Shown here in pieces: positions 7,704 to 17,562 of a stretch of DNA of 64,000 nucleotides. Source of the stretch: Escherichia marmotae. Its GTDB lineage: Bacteria > Pseudomonadota > Gammaproteobacteria > Enterobacterales > Enterobacteriaceae. A program made the position numbers and the translations under genes. The notes beneath the pieces are model-generated. The model worked only from the letters and a program-made list of their open reading frames with translations, did no database searches and had not been told where the DNA came from. The stretch is from the NCBI RefSeq assembly GCF_002900365.1, contig NZ_CP025979.1, positions 4,607,323 through 4,671,322 of the forward strand, given 5' to 3'. Numbering within the stretch: the first letter of the stretch is position 1; the number at the start of each line of letters is the position of its first letter.

Positions 7704-9893
7704 ATGTTTGTGGAGCATAACCTGATAAAAAATATCAAGATATTCACACTGGCGTTTACGCTCACCGTGGTACTTATTCAGCTATCTCGTTTTATTTCGC
7801 CACTTGCAGTTATCCATTCCAGTTATATCTTTCTGGCGTGGATGCCTCTGTGCGTAATGCTGTCAATAGTGTTCATCTTTGGCTGGCGTGGTGTCGTTCC
7901 CGTTTTATGCGGGATGTTTTGCACTAATCTGTGGAATTTTCATCTCTCATTTTTGCAAACCGCTGTCATGCTTGGCAGCCAGACTTTCGCTGTTTTGTGT
8001 GCCTGTGCAATATTACGCTGGCAGTTGGGAACGCGTTGGCGTTATGGCTTGACCACCCGAAACGTCTGGCAACGTCTCTTCTGGCTTGGTTTGGTGACGC
8101 CGATTGGCATCAAATGCAGCATGTATCTTGTAGGCAACTTCTTTGATTTCCCGCTAAAAATATCGACATTTTTCGGGGATGCAGATGCTATTTTCACGGT
8201 CGTTGATTTGCTTAGCCTTTTCACTGCGGTGTTGATTTACAACATGTTCTTTTACTATCTCACTCGCATGATTGTAAGTCCCCACTTTGCGCAGATATTG
8301 TGGCGCAGAGATATCGCACCGTCACTGAACAAAGAGAAACGTGCATTTACCTTAAGCTGGCTTGCTGTTCTTACCGTGCTGCTACTTCTGATGTGTACGC
8401 CTTATGAAAACGACTTCATTGCCGGTTATCTGGTGCCCGTTTTCTTTATCATCTTTACTCTTGGTGTCGGTAAGCTTCGCTATCCGTTTTTAAATCTCAC
8501 CTGGGCTGTCTCGACTCTTTTCCTCCTGAATTACAACCAGAACTTTTTACAAGGGGTGGAAACAGAATATTCGCTGGCATTTATTCTGGCGGTACTGATT
8601 TCTTTTAGCGTTTGCCTGCTCTACATGGTGCGCATTTATTATCGTAGTGAATGGCTTAACCGTCGCTGGCATTTGCAGGCGCTGACCGACCCTTTAACGC
8701 TATTACCCAACTTTCGCGCGTTGGAGCAATCGCAAGAGCAAGAGGCCGGAAAGAGTTTTTGCTGCCTGCGTATTGATAATCTTGAGTTTATGAGTCGTCA
8801 TTACGGTCTGGTGATGCGCGTTCATTGCATCCGCTCAATTTACCGTACACTGCTACCGTTGATGCAGGAAAACGAAAAGTTGTATCAACTACCGGGCAGT
8901 GAATTGCTGCTGGTACTGACCGGGCCGGAAACGGAAGGGCGGCTCCAGCATATGGTTAATGTCCTCAATAGTCGGCAGATTCACTGGAACAACACCGGCC
9001 TGGATATGGGCTACGGCGCGGCTTGGGGGCGTTTTGATGGTAATCAGGAAACCCTGCAGCCCATGCTGGGGCAGTTAAGCTGGCTGGCGGAACAATCCTG
9101 CGTTCATCATCACGTTCTGGCGTTGGATAATCGAGAGGAGATGGCGTCCGGGCAGACTACCAAACAGGTGCTATTGCTGAACACCATTCGTAAAGCATTA
9201 GATAATGGTGATTTGCTTCTCTACGCCCAGCCCATTCGTAACAAAGAGGGACAAGGCTATGATGAGATCCTTGCTCGTCTGAAATATGACGGCGGCATTA
9301 TGACGCCGGATAAATTTCTGCCACTTATCGCCCAGTTTAACCTAAGCGCGCGTTTCGATTTGCAGGTGCTGGAATCCCTGTTGAAGTGGCTGGCAACTCA
9401 CCCTTGTGACAAAAAAGGACCGCGATATTCGGTAAATTTAATGCCGCTCACTCTGCTACAAAAAAATATCGCCGGACGGATTATTCGCCTGTTTAAGCGT
9501 TATCACATCTCCCCGGAGGCTGTCATTCTCGAAATCACCGAGGAGCAGGCGTTTTCTAACGCAGAAAGCAGTATGTATAACATTGAACAACTGCATAAAT
9601 TTGGCTTCCGTATTGCGATTGATGACTTTGGCACTGGCTATGCCAACTACGAGCGGTTAAAACGTTTGAAGGCCGATATCATCAAGATTGATGGCGTCTT
9701 TGTGAAAGATATCGTCACGAACACGCTGGATGCGATGATTGTGCGCTCGATTACCGATCTGGCGAAAGCGAAGTCGTTAAGTGTGGTTGCAGAGTTTGTA
9801 GAGACGCAACAGCAGCAAGCGCTATTGCATAAACTTGGGGTGCAATATCTGCAAGGATATTTAATTGGTCGCCTGCAGCCATTAGTTGATTAG
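7704..9893 (+). CDS. pdeA: Membrane-bound c-di-GMP phosphodiesterase (degenerate GGDEF plus EAL)
   Basis: 729 residues from the ATG at 7704. The frame stays open further upstream into tRNA-Ala, but that part is not coding. Residues 1 to about 300 form many membrane segments (MASE1-like sensor). A degenerate GGDEF domain follows from about 345 to 470 and an EAL domain to the end. The catalytic EAL triplet reads EIL (in YDEILARLKY). The later motifs EITE and DDFGTGYANYERL are intact, so c-di-GMP hydrolysis is likely. Formerly yfeA. Confidence 0.94.
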   Translation: MFVEHNLIKNIKIFTLAFTLTVVLIQLSRFISPLAVIHSSYIFLAWMPLCVMLSIVFIFGWRGVVPVLCGMFCTNLWNFHLSFLQTAVMLGSQTFAVLCACAILRWQLGTRWRYGLTTRNVWQRLFWLGLVTPIGIKCSMYLVGNFFDFPLKISTFFGDADAIFTVVDLLSLFTAVLIYNMFFYYLTRMIVSPHFAQILWRRDIAPSLNKEKRAFTLSWLAVLTVLLLLMCTPYENDFIAGYLVPVFFIIFTLGVGKLRYPFLNLTWAVSTLFLLNYNQNFLQGVETEYSLAFILAVLISFSVCLLYMVRIYYRSEWLNRRWHLQALTDPLTLLPNFRALEQSQEQEAGKSFCCLRIDNLEFMSRHYGLVMRVHCIRSIYRTLLPLMQENEKLYQLPGSELLLVLTGPETEGRLQHMVNVLNSRQIHWNNTGLDMGYGAAWGRFDGNQETLQPMLGQLSWLAEQSCVHHHVLALDNREEMASGQTTKQVLLLNTIRKALDNGDLLLYAQPIRNKEGQGYDEILARLKYDGGIMTPDKFLPLIAQFNLSARFDLQVLESLLKWLATHPCDKKGPRYSVNLMPLTLLQKNIAGRIIRLFKRYHISPEAVILEITEEQAFSNAESSMYNIEQLHKFGFRIAIDDFGTGYANYERLKRLKADIIKIDGVFVKDIVTNTLDAMIVRSITDLAKAKSLSVVAEFVETQQQQALLHKLGVQYLQGYLIGRLQPLVD

Positions 9894-9899
9894 CAGGGA

Positions 9900-9936
9900 T
9901 AAAAAAGCCGGGGATAAATAATCCCCGGCTTTTTTA
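9900..9936 (+). terminator. Bidirectional terminator between pdeA and nupC
   Basis: AAAAAAGCCGGGGAT and ATCCCCGGCTTTTTT form a long symmetrical stem between two convergent stops. Confidence 0.9.
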
Positions 9937-9946
9937 ATGGATTGCC

Positions 9947-11149
9947 TTACAGCACCAGTGCTGCGATTGATGCAGAAAGCACACTCACCAGCGTAGAACC
10001 ATAAACCAGTTTCAGACCGAAACGAGAAACCACGTTACCTTGCTCTTCGTTCAGACCTTTAACCGCGCCCGCGATAATCCCGATAGAAGAGAAGTTAGCG
10101 AAGGATACCAGGAACACAGAGATGATGCCTTCAGCACGCGGAGAGAGCGTAGAGGCAATTTTCTGCAGATCCATCATCGCAACGAATTCGTTGGAAACCA
10201 GTTTGGTCGCCATGATGCTGCCTACTTGCAGTGCTTCACTGGAAGGAACACCCATCACCCATGCAATCGGATAGAAGATGTAGCCCAGGATGCCCTGGAA
10301 GGAGATGCTGTAGCCAAACCAGCCAGTCACGGTAGCAAACAGGGCGTTCAGTGCTGCGATCAAGGCGATAAAGCCGATTAGCATTGCTGCAACGATAATG
10401 GCTACTTTGAAGCCCGCCAGAATGTACTCACCCAGCATTTCGAAGAAGCTCTGACCTTCGTGCAGGTTGGACATCTGAATGTTTTCTTCGCTGGCATCAA
10501 CACGGTACGGGTTGATCAGCGACAGTACGATAAAGGTGCTGAACATGTTCAGTACCAGCGCTGCAACCACGTATTTCGGTTCCAGCATCGTCATGTATGC
10601 GCCAACGATGGACATCGACACGGTGGACATCGCCGTGGCTGCCATAGTGTACATACGATTACGGGAGATTTTGCCGAGGATATCTTTATAGGCGATAAAG
10701 TTCTCGGACTGACCCAGAATCAGGGAGCTGACGGCGTTAAAAGATTCCAGCTTGCCCATTCCGTTGACTTTGGAAAGCAGGAAGCCAATCGCGCGGATAA
10801 TCACCGGCAACACGCGAATGTGCTGGAGAATACCGATCAATGCAGAGATAAAGACGATTGGGCACAGCACTTTCAGGAAGAAGAACGCCAGGCCTTGATC
10901 ATTCATGCTACCAAAGACAAAGTTAGTACCTTCGTTGGCAAACCCGAGCAGTTTTTCAAACATTTCGGAGAAGCCTTTCACGAAGCCCAGACCAACGTCA
11001 GAGTTCAGGAAGAACCACGCCAGTAACACTTCGATAACAAGCAGTTGAATTATATAACGGATACGAATTTTTTTGCGGTCGCTGCTTGCCAGCAATGCGA
11101 GAATCGCAACAACGGCTAGTGCCAGTACAAAATGAAGGACGCGGTCCAT
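9947..11149 (-). CDS. nupC: Nucleoside:proton symporter
   Basis: 400 residues from the ATG at 11149, which has a GGAGC ribosome site; the frame is open 13 codons further upstream without such support. A polytopic inner-membrane protein of the concentrative nucleoside transporter (CNT) family, with the characteristic ESFNAVSSLILGQSENFIAYK and FSSIGIIAGAVKGL segments. It imports pyrimidine and adenine nucleosides. In K-12 it is under CRP and CytR control; no perfect CRP site is obvious to me here. Confidence 0.96.
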   Translation of the reverse strand: MDRVLHFVLALAVVAILALLASSDRKKIRIRYIIQLLVIEVLLAWFFLNSDVGLGFVKGFSEMFEKLLGFANEGTNFVFGSMNDQGLAFFFLKVLCPIVFISALIGILQHIRVLPVIIRAIGFLLSKVNGMGKLESFNAVSSLILGQSENFIAYKDILGKISRNRMYTMAATAMSTVSMSIVGAYMTMLEPKYVVAALVLNMFSTFIVLSLINPYRVDASEENIQMSNLHEGQSFFEMLGEYILAGFKVAIIVAAMLIGFIALIAALNALFATVTGWFGYSISFQGILGYIFYPIAWVMGVPSSEALQVGSIMATKLVSNEFVAMMDLQKIASTLSPRAEGIISVFLVSFANFSSIGIIAGAVKGLNEEQGNVVSRFGLKLVYGSTLVSVLSASIAALVL

Positions 11150-11416
11150 ATTTGCTCCAAATATGAGGCAGGTTAAGTTTCCGTGCACATTCTATGTAAC
11201 ATGGTTAAGGAAAACGAGATCTGACACACACTATAATGATGTCCTGTGACAAGCTTCAAAAATAGTGAGCTGTTATACATTTCTGCTATGTTGTGTATGG
11301 AAGCTGAAAGTTATGTAAATGTGCTAACATTAAACATAATCATAACATTTAACTCATCAATCTTTTCGTAGTCATAATCCTGGCCTATCAGAGAAATCAC
11401 CCTAATCCAATTAAAT

Positions 11417-11437
11417 GAATTTGATAATCATTCTCGT
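11417..11437 (+). promoter_or_regulatory. Fur box upstream of mntH
   Basis: TTTGATAATCATTCTCGTT matches the GATAATGATAATCATTATC consensus well over its right two-thirds. Fur repression of mntH is established in E. coli. Confidence 0.7.
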
Positions 11438-11450
11438 TTAGCATAACATG

Positions 11451-11472
11451 AAACATAGCAAAGGCTATGTTT
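11451..11472 (+). promoter_or_regulatory. MntR operator of mntH
   Basis: AAACATAGC-AAAG-GCTATGTTT is a perfect inverted repeat of 9-base arms, 15 bases before the mntH ATG. It is the known MntR target that shuts the gene off when Mn is sufficient. Confidence 0.88.
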
Positions 11473-11487
11473 TAGAGGCACAACAAG

Positions 11488-12726
11488 ATGACAAACTATC
11501 GCGTTGAGAGTAGCAGTGGACGGGCGGCGCGCAAGATGAGGCTCGCATTAATGGGACCTGCGTTCATTGCAGCGATTGGTTATATCGATCCCGGTAACTT
11601 TGCGACCAATATTCAGGCGGGAGCCAGCTTCGGCTATCAACTGCTATGGGTTGTTGTCTGGGCGAACCTGATGGCGATGCTGATTCAGATTCTTTCAGCC
11701 AAACTGGGGATAGCCACCGGTAAAAATCTGGCAGAGCAAATCCGCGATCACTACCCGCGCCCCGTAGTGTGGTTCTATTGGGTTCAGGCGGAAATTATTG
11801 CGATGGCGACCGACCTGGCGGAATTTATTGGCGCAGCGATCGGTTTCAAACTGATTCTTGGTGTTTCGTTGTTGCAGGGGGCGGTGCTGACGGGTATCGC
11901 GACTTTCCTGATTTTAATGCTGCAACGTCGCGGGCAAAAACCGCTGGAGAAAGTGATTGGCGGGCTACTGCTGTTTGTTGCCGCGGCTTACATTGTCGAG
12001 CTGATTTTCTCTCAGCCTAACCTGGCGCAGTTGAGTAAAGGGATGGTGATTCCGAGTTTACCAACCTCGGAGGCGGTCTTCCTGGCGGCTGGCGTGTTAG
12101 GGGCGACGATTATGCCGCACGTGATTTATTTGCACTCTTCGCTCACTCAGCATTTACATGGTGGTTCGCGTCAACAACGTTATTCCGCCACCAAATGGGA
12201 TGTGGCTATTGCCATGACTATTGCCGGTTTTGTTAATCTGGCGATGATGGCAACGGCTGCCGCCGCGTTCCATTTTTCCGGTCATACGGGGGTCGCTGAT
12301 CTTGACGAAGCCTACCTGACGCTGCAACCGCTGTTAAGCAATGCTGCCGCGACGGTCTTTGGTTTAAGTCTGGTGGCGGCGGGGCTTTCGTCAACGGTGG
12401 TGGGAACATTGGCGGGGCAGGTAGTGATGCAGGGATTCATTCGCTTCCATATTCCGCTGTGGGTGCGCCGTACCGTGACCATGTTGCCATCTTTTATTGT
12501 TATTCTGATGGGGCTGGATCCGACGCGGATTCTGGTCATGAGTCAGGTGCTGCTAAGTTTTGGTATTGCCCTGGCGCTGGTGCCACTGTTGATTTTCACC
12601 AGTGACAGTAAGTTGATGGGCGATCTGGTTAACAGCAAATGGGTTAAACAAACCGGTTGGGTGATTGTAGTACTGGTGGTCGCGTTGAATATCTGGCTGC
12701 TGGTGGGAACGGCACTAGGGTTGTAG
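11488..12726 (+). CDS. mntH: Mn(II)/Fe(II) transporter, Nramp family
   Basis: 412 residues with eleven hydrophobic segments. The two metal-binding signatures of Nramp proteins are intact: DPGN (34-37) in helix 1 and MPH (209-211) in helix 6. It imports Mn(II) with protons across the inner membrane. Upstream Fur and MntR sites show regulation by iron and manganese. Confidence 0.97.
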   Translation: MTNYRVESSSGRAARKMRLALMGPAFIAAIGYIDPGNFATNIQAGASFGYQLLWVVVWANLMAMLIQILSAKLGIATGKNLAEQIRDHYPRPVVWFYWVQAEIIAMATDLAEFIGAAIGFKLILGVSLLQGAVLTGIATFLILMLQRRGQKPLEKVIGGLLLFVAAAYIVELIFSQPNLAQLSKGMVIPSLPTSEAVFLAAGVLGATIMPHVIYLHSSLTQHLHGGSRQQRYSATKWDVAIAMTIAGFVNLAMMATAAAAFHFSGHTGVADLDEAYLTLQPLLSNAAATVFGLSLVAAGLSSTVVGTLAGQVVMQGFIRFHIPLWVRRTVTMLPSFIVILMGLDPTRILVMSQVLLSFGIALALVPLLIFTSDSKLMGDLVNSKWVKQTGWVIVVLVVALNIWLLVGTALGL

Positions 12727-12753
12727 TTCAACTGGCGTCGCATGTGGTGCCAC

Positions 12754-12845
12754 TGGCGGATGCGGCGTAAACACCTTATCCGCCCTACGTGTTTAATGGC
12801 GCGGGTTTGTAGGCCTGATAAGACGCTCCAGCGTCGCATCAGGCA
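12754..12845. repeat. REP/BIME element pair
   Basis: Two REP-type units in opposite orientation: GGCGGATGCGGCGTAAACAC with CTTATCCGCCCTAC (12754-12786), and GTAGGCCTGATAAGACGC with CAGCGTCGCATCAGGCA (12809-12845). Located between the mntH and ypeC stops. Usual roles are mRNA 3' protection and gyrase or IHF binding. Confidence 0.85.
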
Positions 12846-12868
12846 TCGTACTCCATTGGCGAATGTGT

Positions 12869-13195
12869 TTAATGACGGTGCCCATGTCCACGACCTTTTC
12901 CGCGATGATCATCACGGTCGCGCCAGCCTTCGCGGTAGCCTCGTTCATACGCTTTACGCTTATCCCAGCCACGGTGGTAGCCATTATCGTGACGCCACCA
13001 GCGGTTTTTACGCCATTCGTAATTACGGTGCCAGTAATCACGGTCGCGCCAGTGACCACCGTCCCAATAATTACCGTAATGATCGCGATCGCCAATTTGT
13101 AATTTTATCGATGGTAGTAGGGTAATTTCACCTGCGTTTGCCGCAAGTGGGGTAAATACCATCAGGGCGGCCGCCAGAAACAGTGACCTGAACAT
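12869..13195 (-). CDS. ypeC: DUF2502 periplasmic protein
   Basis: 108 residues. Signal peptide MFRSLFLAAALMVFTPLAANA, then an unusual tail rich in Asp, Arg, Trp, Tyr and His, ending RGKGRGHGHRH. The function is unknown to me. The His-rich end could bind metal, which is only suggestive next to mntH. Confidence 0.9.
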   Translation of the reverse strand: MFRSLFLAAALMVFTPLAANAGEITLLPSIKLQIGDRDHYGNYWDGGHWRDRDYWHRNYEWRKNRWWRHDNGYHRGWDKRKAYERGYREGWRDRDDHRGKGRGHGHRH

Positions 13196-13309
13196 TGTTA
13201 TTCTCCTTCACGATCGAAGCCGTCAGCGGCCTGTTAACGCAATATTACGGGGAGGTAAAGCCCCGTTTCATCGCCATAACTCTTAAATCGTGAGGGAGAG
13301 CATTTTTTG

Positions 13310-14566
13310 TTAAAGCTTATCGTGGGGGGGCTGTTGCTTCGGGCGATTCACAATCATCATTGGTTTACCTGCCAGCAATAGCCACGCTGGAAGCATGACG
13401 ATACAAAGCAGCGGTAGCAAAGTGGTATCAGGTACAACGACCACCGCCATAAACAGACTTAACCAGCCATCGCGCGTCACCACCAGTACTATGCCGAGAA
13501 TAGCGCAGGAAACGGTAACCGCCGCCGGGACTGCGGGAACATGTTCATGCAGCATCAACCCTAACGCTACGCCAACAAACACGGCCGGGAAGATTCGCCC
13601 ACCACGAAATCCGCTGGCGGCGGCAATAACCAGGGCGGCAAGTTTAATGAGCGCCAGCAAAAAGTAATCGCTGGCGCTCAAAGCCTGATTCATCACCATT
13701 TGCTGCATCTCATCCAGTCCTTTAAACAGTGAGACAGGTCCGCCGATGACGCCCAGAATACCCAGCATAAAACCGCCAACTCCCAGCATGAGTACTGGGT
13801 TTTTAATCTGATGCATCATCGCGTGCAACCGTGGCAGACACCACACAGCAACCATCCCCGCAGCGATGGCAATCGTCGCCACAATGGCACCGCTGATGAT
13901 GTCGGTCATCTGCATCTGTTCGTAATGCGCAATGGGTAGCGAAAAATGAGGATGAAAAAATAGACTTGTGGTCAGAGCACCAGTCGCCGCCGCCATTAAC
14001 GGTGCAAAGAGCCGATCCCATAGCGGGACTTCATTACTGCCATTTAAGGTTTGCGAAAATATCAACGCTGCCGCAACAGGTGTACCAAACAGCGCGCCGA
14101 TAGTTCCGGCTGAGGCTAAAATAGTCCACTCCATCCGGTGAACTCGTGGTAACAGACGAGTGCCAATCGCCACTGCGAGAGCGATATTAACGGTCATGAT
14201 CGGATGTTCCGGCCCGAGGCTGACGCCACCAGCAAGACCGAGAATTAATGCCAGGATCAGTCCCGGTAGCGCAGAGGGGGGAACCGGTGCGCCGATCAGT
14301 GGTTCACTGGCCGGATCTGGCCCGGCATGACCCTGGCTGAAACGGATAACCAGTCCTACCGCGATCCCTGTCAGCGTTAATATTCCGATGATCCACAGCG
14401 GTGAGTCCTGAGCTAACCCCAGACTTTCCGGCAGTCGTTGCCAGAGCAAACTCTGTAATACCGAGGCGATTTTCATCACTACAATCAGAATAAGACTGGA
14501 CGCAATCCCAATTGCCACCGCGGGAAGCGATAATAACAACATGGTTCTGGCTCGCGGATGGAGCAT
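13310..14566 (-). CDS. yfeO: CLC-type ion channel/transporter homolog
   Basis: 418 residues, polytopic, of the ClC superfamily. The family motif GREGP reads GPEHP here (in GVSLGPEHPI). GFRGGRIFPAVFVGVALG is the second conserved CLC segment. Those selectivity-filter differences mean the transported ion cannot be predicted. It is transcribed away from glk. Confidence 0.92.
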   Translation of the reverse strand: MLHPRARTMLLLSLPAVAIGIASSLILIVVMKIASVLQSLLWQRLPESLGLAQDSPLWIIGILTLTGIAVGLVIRFSQGHAGPDPASEPLIGAPVPPSALPGLILALILGLAGGVSLGPEHPIMTVNIALAVAIGTRLLPRVHRMEWTILASAGTIGALFGTPVAAALIFSQTLNGSNEVPLWDRLFAPLMAAATGALTTSLFFHPHFSLPIAHYEQMQMTDIISGAIVATIAIAAGMVAVWCLPRLHAMMHQIKNPVLMLGVGGFMLGILGVIGGPVSLFKGLDEMQQMVMNQALSASDYFLLALIKLAALVIAAASGFRGGRIFPAVFVGVALGLMLHEHVPAVPAAVTVSCAILGIVLVVTRDGWLSLFMAVVVVPDTTLLPLLCIVMLPAWLLLAGKPMMIVNRPKQQPPHDKL

Positions 14567-14769
14567 GTTCTATTCCTTATGCGGGATCAGATACTTAGTT
14601 TGCCCAGCTTGCATAAAGGCATCGCTGCAATTGGTGCTGAAACGATAAAGTAATTGTGTGACCCAGATCGATATTTACAGGGAGCCAGCCTTTCCGGCGT
14701 TGTTGTTATGCCCCCAAGTATTTACAGTGTGAGAAAGAATTCTTTTGACTTTAGCGGAGCAGTAGAAGA

Positions 14770-15735
14770 ATGACAAAGTATGCATTAGTCGGTGATGTGG
14801 GCGGCACCAACGCACGTCTTGCCCTGTGTGATATTGCCAGTGGCGAAATCTCGCAGGCTAAAACCTATTCAGGGCTTGATTATCCCAGCCTGGAAGCGGT
14901 CATTCGCGTTTATCTCGAAGAACATAAGGTTGAGGTGAAAGACGGCTGTATTGCCATCGCTTGCCCAATCACCGGTGACTGGGTGGCAATGACCAACCAC
15001 ACCTGGGCATTTTCGATTGCTGAAATGAAAAAGAGCCTCGGTTTTAGCCATCTGGAAATTATCAATGATTTTACGGCGGTTTCGATGGCGATCCCGATGC
15101 TGAAAAAAGAGCACCTGATCCAGTTTGGCGGAGCAGAACCAGTAGAAGGTAAACCAATCGCGGTGTACGGTGCCGGAACAGGGCTTGGGGTTGCGCATCT
15201 GGTCCATGTAGATAAACGCTGGATCAGCCTGCCGGGTGAGGGCGGTCACGTTGATTTTGCGCCAAATAGCGAAGAAGAGGCCATTATCCTCGAAATACTG
15301 CGTGCGGAAATTGGCCATGTCTCGGCGGAGCGCGTGCTTTCTGGCCCTGGGCTGGTGAATCTGTATCGTGCGATTGTGAAAGCCGATAACCGCCTGCCGG
15401 AAAATCTCAAGCCGAAAGATATTACCGAACGTGCACTGGCCGACAGTTGCACCGATTGTCGTCGGGCATTGTCGCTGTTTTGCGTCATAATGGGACGTTT
15501 TGGCGGCAATCTGGCGCTCAATCTCGGGACATTTGGCGGTGTGTATATTGCAGGCGGTATCGTGCCGCGTTTCCTCGAGTTCTTCAAAGCTTCTGGTTTC
15601 CGCGCCGCTTTTGAAGACAAAGGCCGCTTTAAAGAATATGTCCATGATATTCCGGTTTATCTCATCGTCCATGACAATCCGGGACTTCTCGGTTCGGGCG
15701 CACATCTACGCCAGACCTTAGGCCACATCCTGTAA
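14770..15735 (+). CDS. glk: Glucokinase
   Basis: 321 residues, the usual E. coli length. It phosphorylates cytoplasmic glucose with ATP. The N-terminal phosphate loop GDVGGTNARLAL (8-19) and GAGTGLGVAHL are conserved, as are EGGHVDF and the C-terminal GGIVPRF. It has its own promoter region and a hairpin after the stop. Confidence 0.97.
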   Translation: MTKYALVGDVGGTNARLALCDIASGEISQAKTYSGLDYPSLEAVIRVYLEEHKVEVKDGCIAIACPITGDWVAMTNHTWAFSIAEMKKSLGFSHLEIINDFTAVSMAIPMLKKEHLIQFGGAEPVEGKPIAVYGAGTGLGVAHLVHVDKRWISLPGEGGHVDFAPNSEEEAIILEILRAEIGHVSAERVLSGPGLVNLYRAIVKADNRLPENLKPKDITERALADSCTDCRRALSLFCVIMGRFGGNLALNLGTFGGVYIAGGIVPRFLEFFKASGFRAAFEDKGRFKEYVHDIPVYLIVHDNPGLLGSGAHLRQTLGHIL

Positions 15736-15748
15736 AACCTTCCTGTCA

Positions 15749-15771
15749 TATCGGGAGGAATCTCTCCCGAT
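15749..15771 (+). terminator. Hairpin after glk
   Basis: ATCGGGAG-GAATCT-CTCCCGAT is a perfect stem 15 bases after the glk stop. The T-run is weak, so it may act as a processing stop. Confidence 0.45.
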
Positions 15772-15953
15772 AGTCATTTAAATCATAGAGTTAATTAGAT
15801 TTTTCTTTGTGTTTCATCACAAGGCCGACCTGCGTCACACTTCCGTATAACGGGATTAATTATCCAGTAAAAGCATTATTTGTCTGGTAACAGCGATTTG
15901 TTTTGCACGTTCATAATTTCACTCGCTAACTATAACCAAGCGAGGAAATAACG

Positions 15954-16280
15954 ATGAGTAAGAAACTGATTGCCCTGTGTGCTTGCCCGATGGGGCTGGC
16001 GCACACCTTTATGGCTGCCCAGGCGCTGGAAGAAGCGGCGGTAGAAGCAGGCTATGAAGTGAAAATTGAAACCCAGGGCGCAGATGGCATCCAGAACCGT
16101 CTTACGGCGCAAGATATCGCAGAGGCGACCATCATCATCCACTCCGTGGCGGTTACCCCGGAAGATAACGAACGTTTTGAGTCACGCGATGTTTATGAAA
16201 TCACTTTGCAGGACGCAATTAAAAACGCTGCGGGCATCATCAAAGAAATCGAAGAGATGATTGCCGCTGAACAGGCGTAA
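15954..16280 (+). CDS. fryB: Fructose-like PTS enzyme IIB
   Basis: 108 residues. The phosphorylated Cys is in ALCACPMGLAHTFMAAQ, matching the CPTGIAHT signature of fructose-type IIB proteins. It would pass phosphate from FryA to the sugar bound at FryC. First gene of fryB-fryC-ypdF-ypdE-fryA. Substrate unknown. Confidence 0.94.
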   Translation: MSKKLIALCACPMGLAHTFMAAQALEEAAVEAGYEVKIETQGADGIQNRLTAQDIAEATIIIHSVAVTPEDNERFESRDVYEITLQDAIKNAAGIIKEIEEMIAAEQA

Positions 16281-16300
16281 TTTTTTACAGGGATATTGTT

Positions 16301-17548
16301 ATGGCCATTAAAAAACGCAGTGCAACCGTTGTGCCTGGCGCATCCGGTGCGGCAGCGGCAGTTAATAATCCGCAGGCCTCTAAAAGCAGCTTCTGGGGTG
16401 AACTCCCGCAGCACGTGATGTCAGGGATTTCACGCATGGTGCCGACCTTAATTATGGGCGGTGTGATCCTCGCTTTCAGCCAGTTGATTGCTTATAGCTG
16501 GCTGAAAATTCCCGCTGACATTGGCATTATGGATGCGCTCAATAGTGGGAAATTTACCGGTTTCGACCTCTCGTTACTGAAATTTGCCTGGCTGTCGCAG
16601 TCGTTTGGCGGCGTGCTATTTGGCTTTGCCATTCCGATGTTCGCCGCCTTTGTGGCTAACTCCATTGGTGGCAAACTGGCGTTCCCGGCAGGGTTTATCG
16701 GCGGGTTGATGTCTACCCAGCCCACGCAACTGCTGAATTTTGACCCCAGCACCATGCAGTGGGCGACCTCTTCGCCCGTGCCGTCCACCTTCATTGGCGC
16801 GCTGATTATTTCTATTGTCGCGGGTTACCTCGTGAAATGGATGAACCAGAAAATCCAGATGCCGGATTTCCTGTTAGCGTTCAAAACCACTTTTTTATTA
16901 CCAATTCTTTCCGCCATTTTTGTCATGCTGGCGATGTATTACGTGATCACGCCGTTTGGTGGCTGGATCAACGGTGGCATTCGCGCCATGTTGACGGCAG
17001 CAGGTGAAAAAGGCGCGCTGATGTACGCAATGGGAATTGCCGCAGCAACGGCAATTGACCTGGGGGGGCCAATCAACAAAGCGGCAGGTTTCGTTGCCTT
17101 CAGCTTTACGACAGACCACGTACTACCCGTCACCGCGCGTTCTATCGCTATTGTTATTCCGCCGATTGGTCTGGGCCTGGCGACCATTATCGACCGTCGT
17201 TTAACCGGCAAACGCCTGTTCAACGCCCAGCTTTATCCACAGGGCAAAACCGCCATGTTCCTTGCGTTTATGGGTATCAGTGAAGGTGCTATTCCGTTCG
17301 CGCTGGAAAGTCCCATCACCGCCATTCCGTCCTATATGGTAGGTGCGATTGTTGGTTCCACCGCCGCTGTCTGGCTGGGTGCAGTGCAGTGGTTCCCGGA
17401 ATCTGCTATCTGGGCATGGCCGTTGGTTACTAACCTCGGCGTCTATATGGCGGGGATCGCGTTGGGGGCAATCATCACTGCGCTGATGGTGGTGTTCCTG
17501 CGTCTGATGATGTTCCGCAAAGGCAAATTGTTAATCGATAGCCTGTAA
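16301..17548 (+). CDS. fryC: Fructose-like PTS permease IIC
   Basis: 415 residues with about nine membrane segments. GGPINKAA and GISEGAIPFA are the conserved fructose-type IIC motifs that line the sugar site. It begins 20 bases after fryB and forms the membrane channel of the same PTS. Confidence 0.94.
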   Translation: MAIKKRSATVVPGASGAAAAVNNPQASKSSFWGELPQHVMSGISRMVPTLIMGGVILAFSQLIAYSWLKIPADIGIMDALNSGKFTGFDLSLLKFAWLSQSFGGVLFGFAIPMFAAFVANSIGGKLAFPAGFIGGLMSTQPTQLLNFDPSTMQWATSSPVPSTFIGALIISIVAGYLVKWMNQKIQMPDFLLAFKTTFLLPILSAIFVMLAMYYVITPFGGWINGGIRAMLTAAGEKGALMYAMGIAAATAIDLGGPINKAAGFVAFSFTTDHVLPVTARSIAIVIPPIGLGLATIIDRRLTGKRLFNAQLYPQGKTAMFLAFMGISEGAIPFALESPITAIPSYMVGAIVGSTAAVWLGAVQWFPESAIWAWPLVTNLGVYMAGIALGAIITALMVVFLRLMMFRKGKLLIDSL

Positions 17549-17562
17549 GAAGGACAATCCTG

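Larger units (their letters stand above)
11150..11487. promoter_or_regulatory. Divergent nupC-mntH control region
   Basis: 338 bases without a gene, AT-rich, separating two divergent transporters. The mntH-proximal 80 bases hold a Fur-like box and an MntR palindrome (listed separately). TGTGACAAGCTTCAAA near 11246 is only half a CRP site. Confidence 0.6.

Noticed and set aside
12742..13125. Plus-strand frames across the REP elements and ypeC
   Set aside because: They lie over repeats and antisense to ypeC, with no signal of coding.
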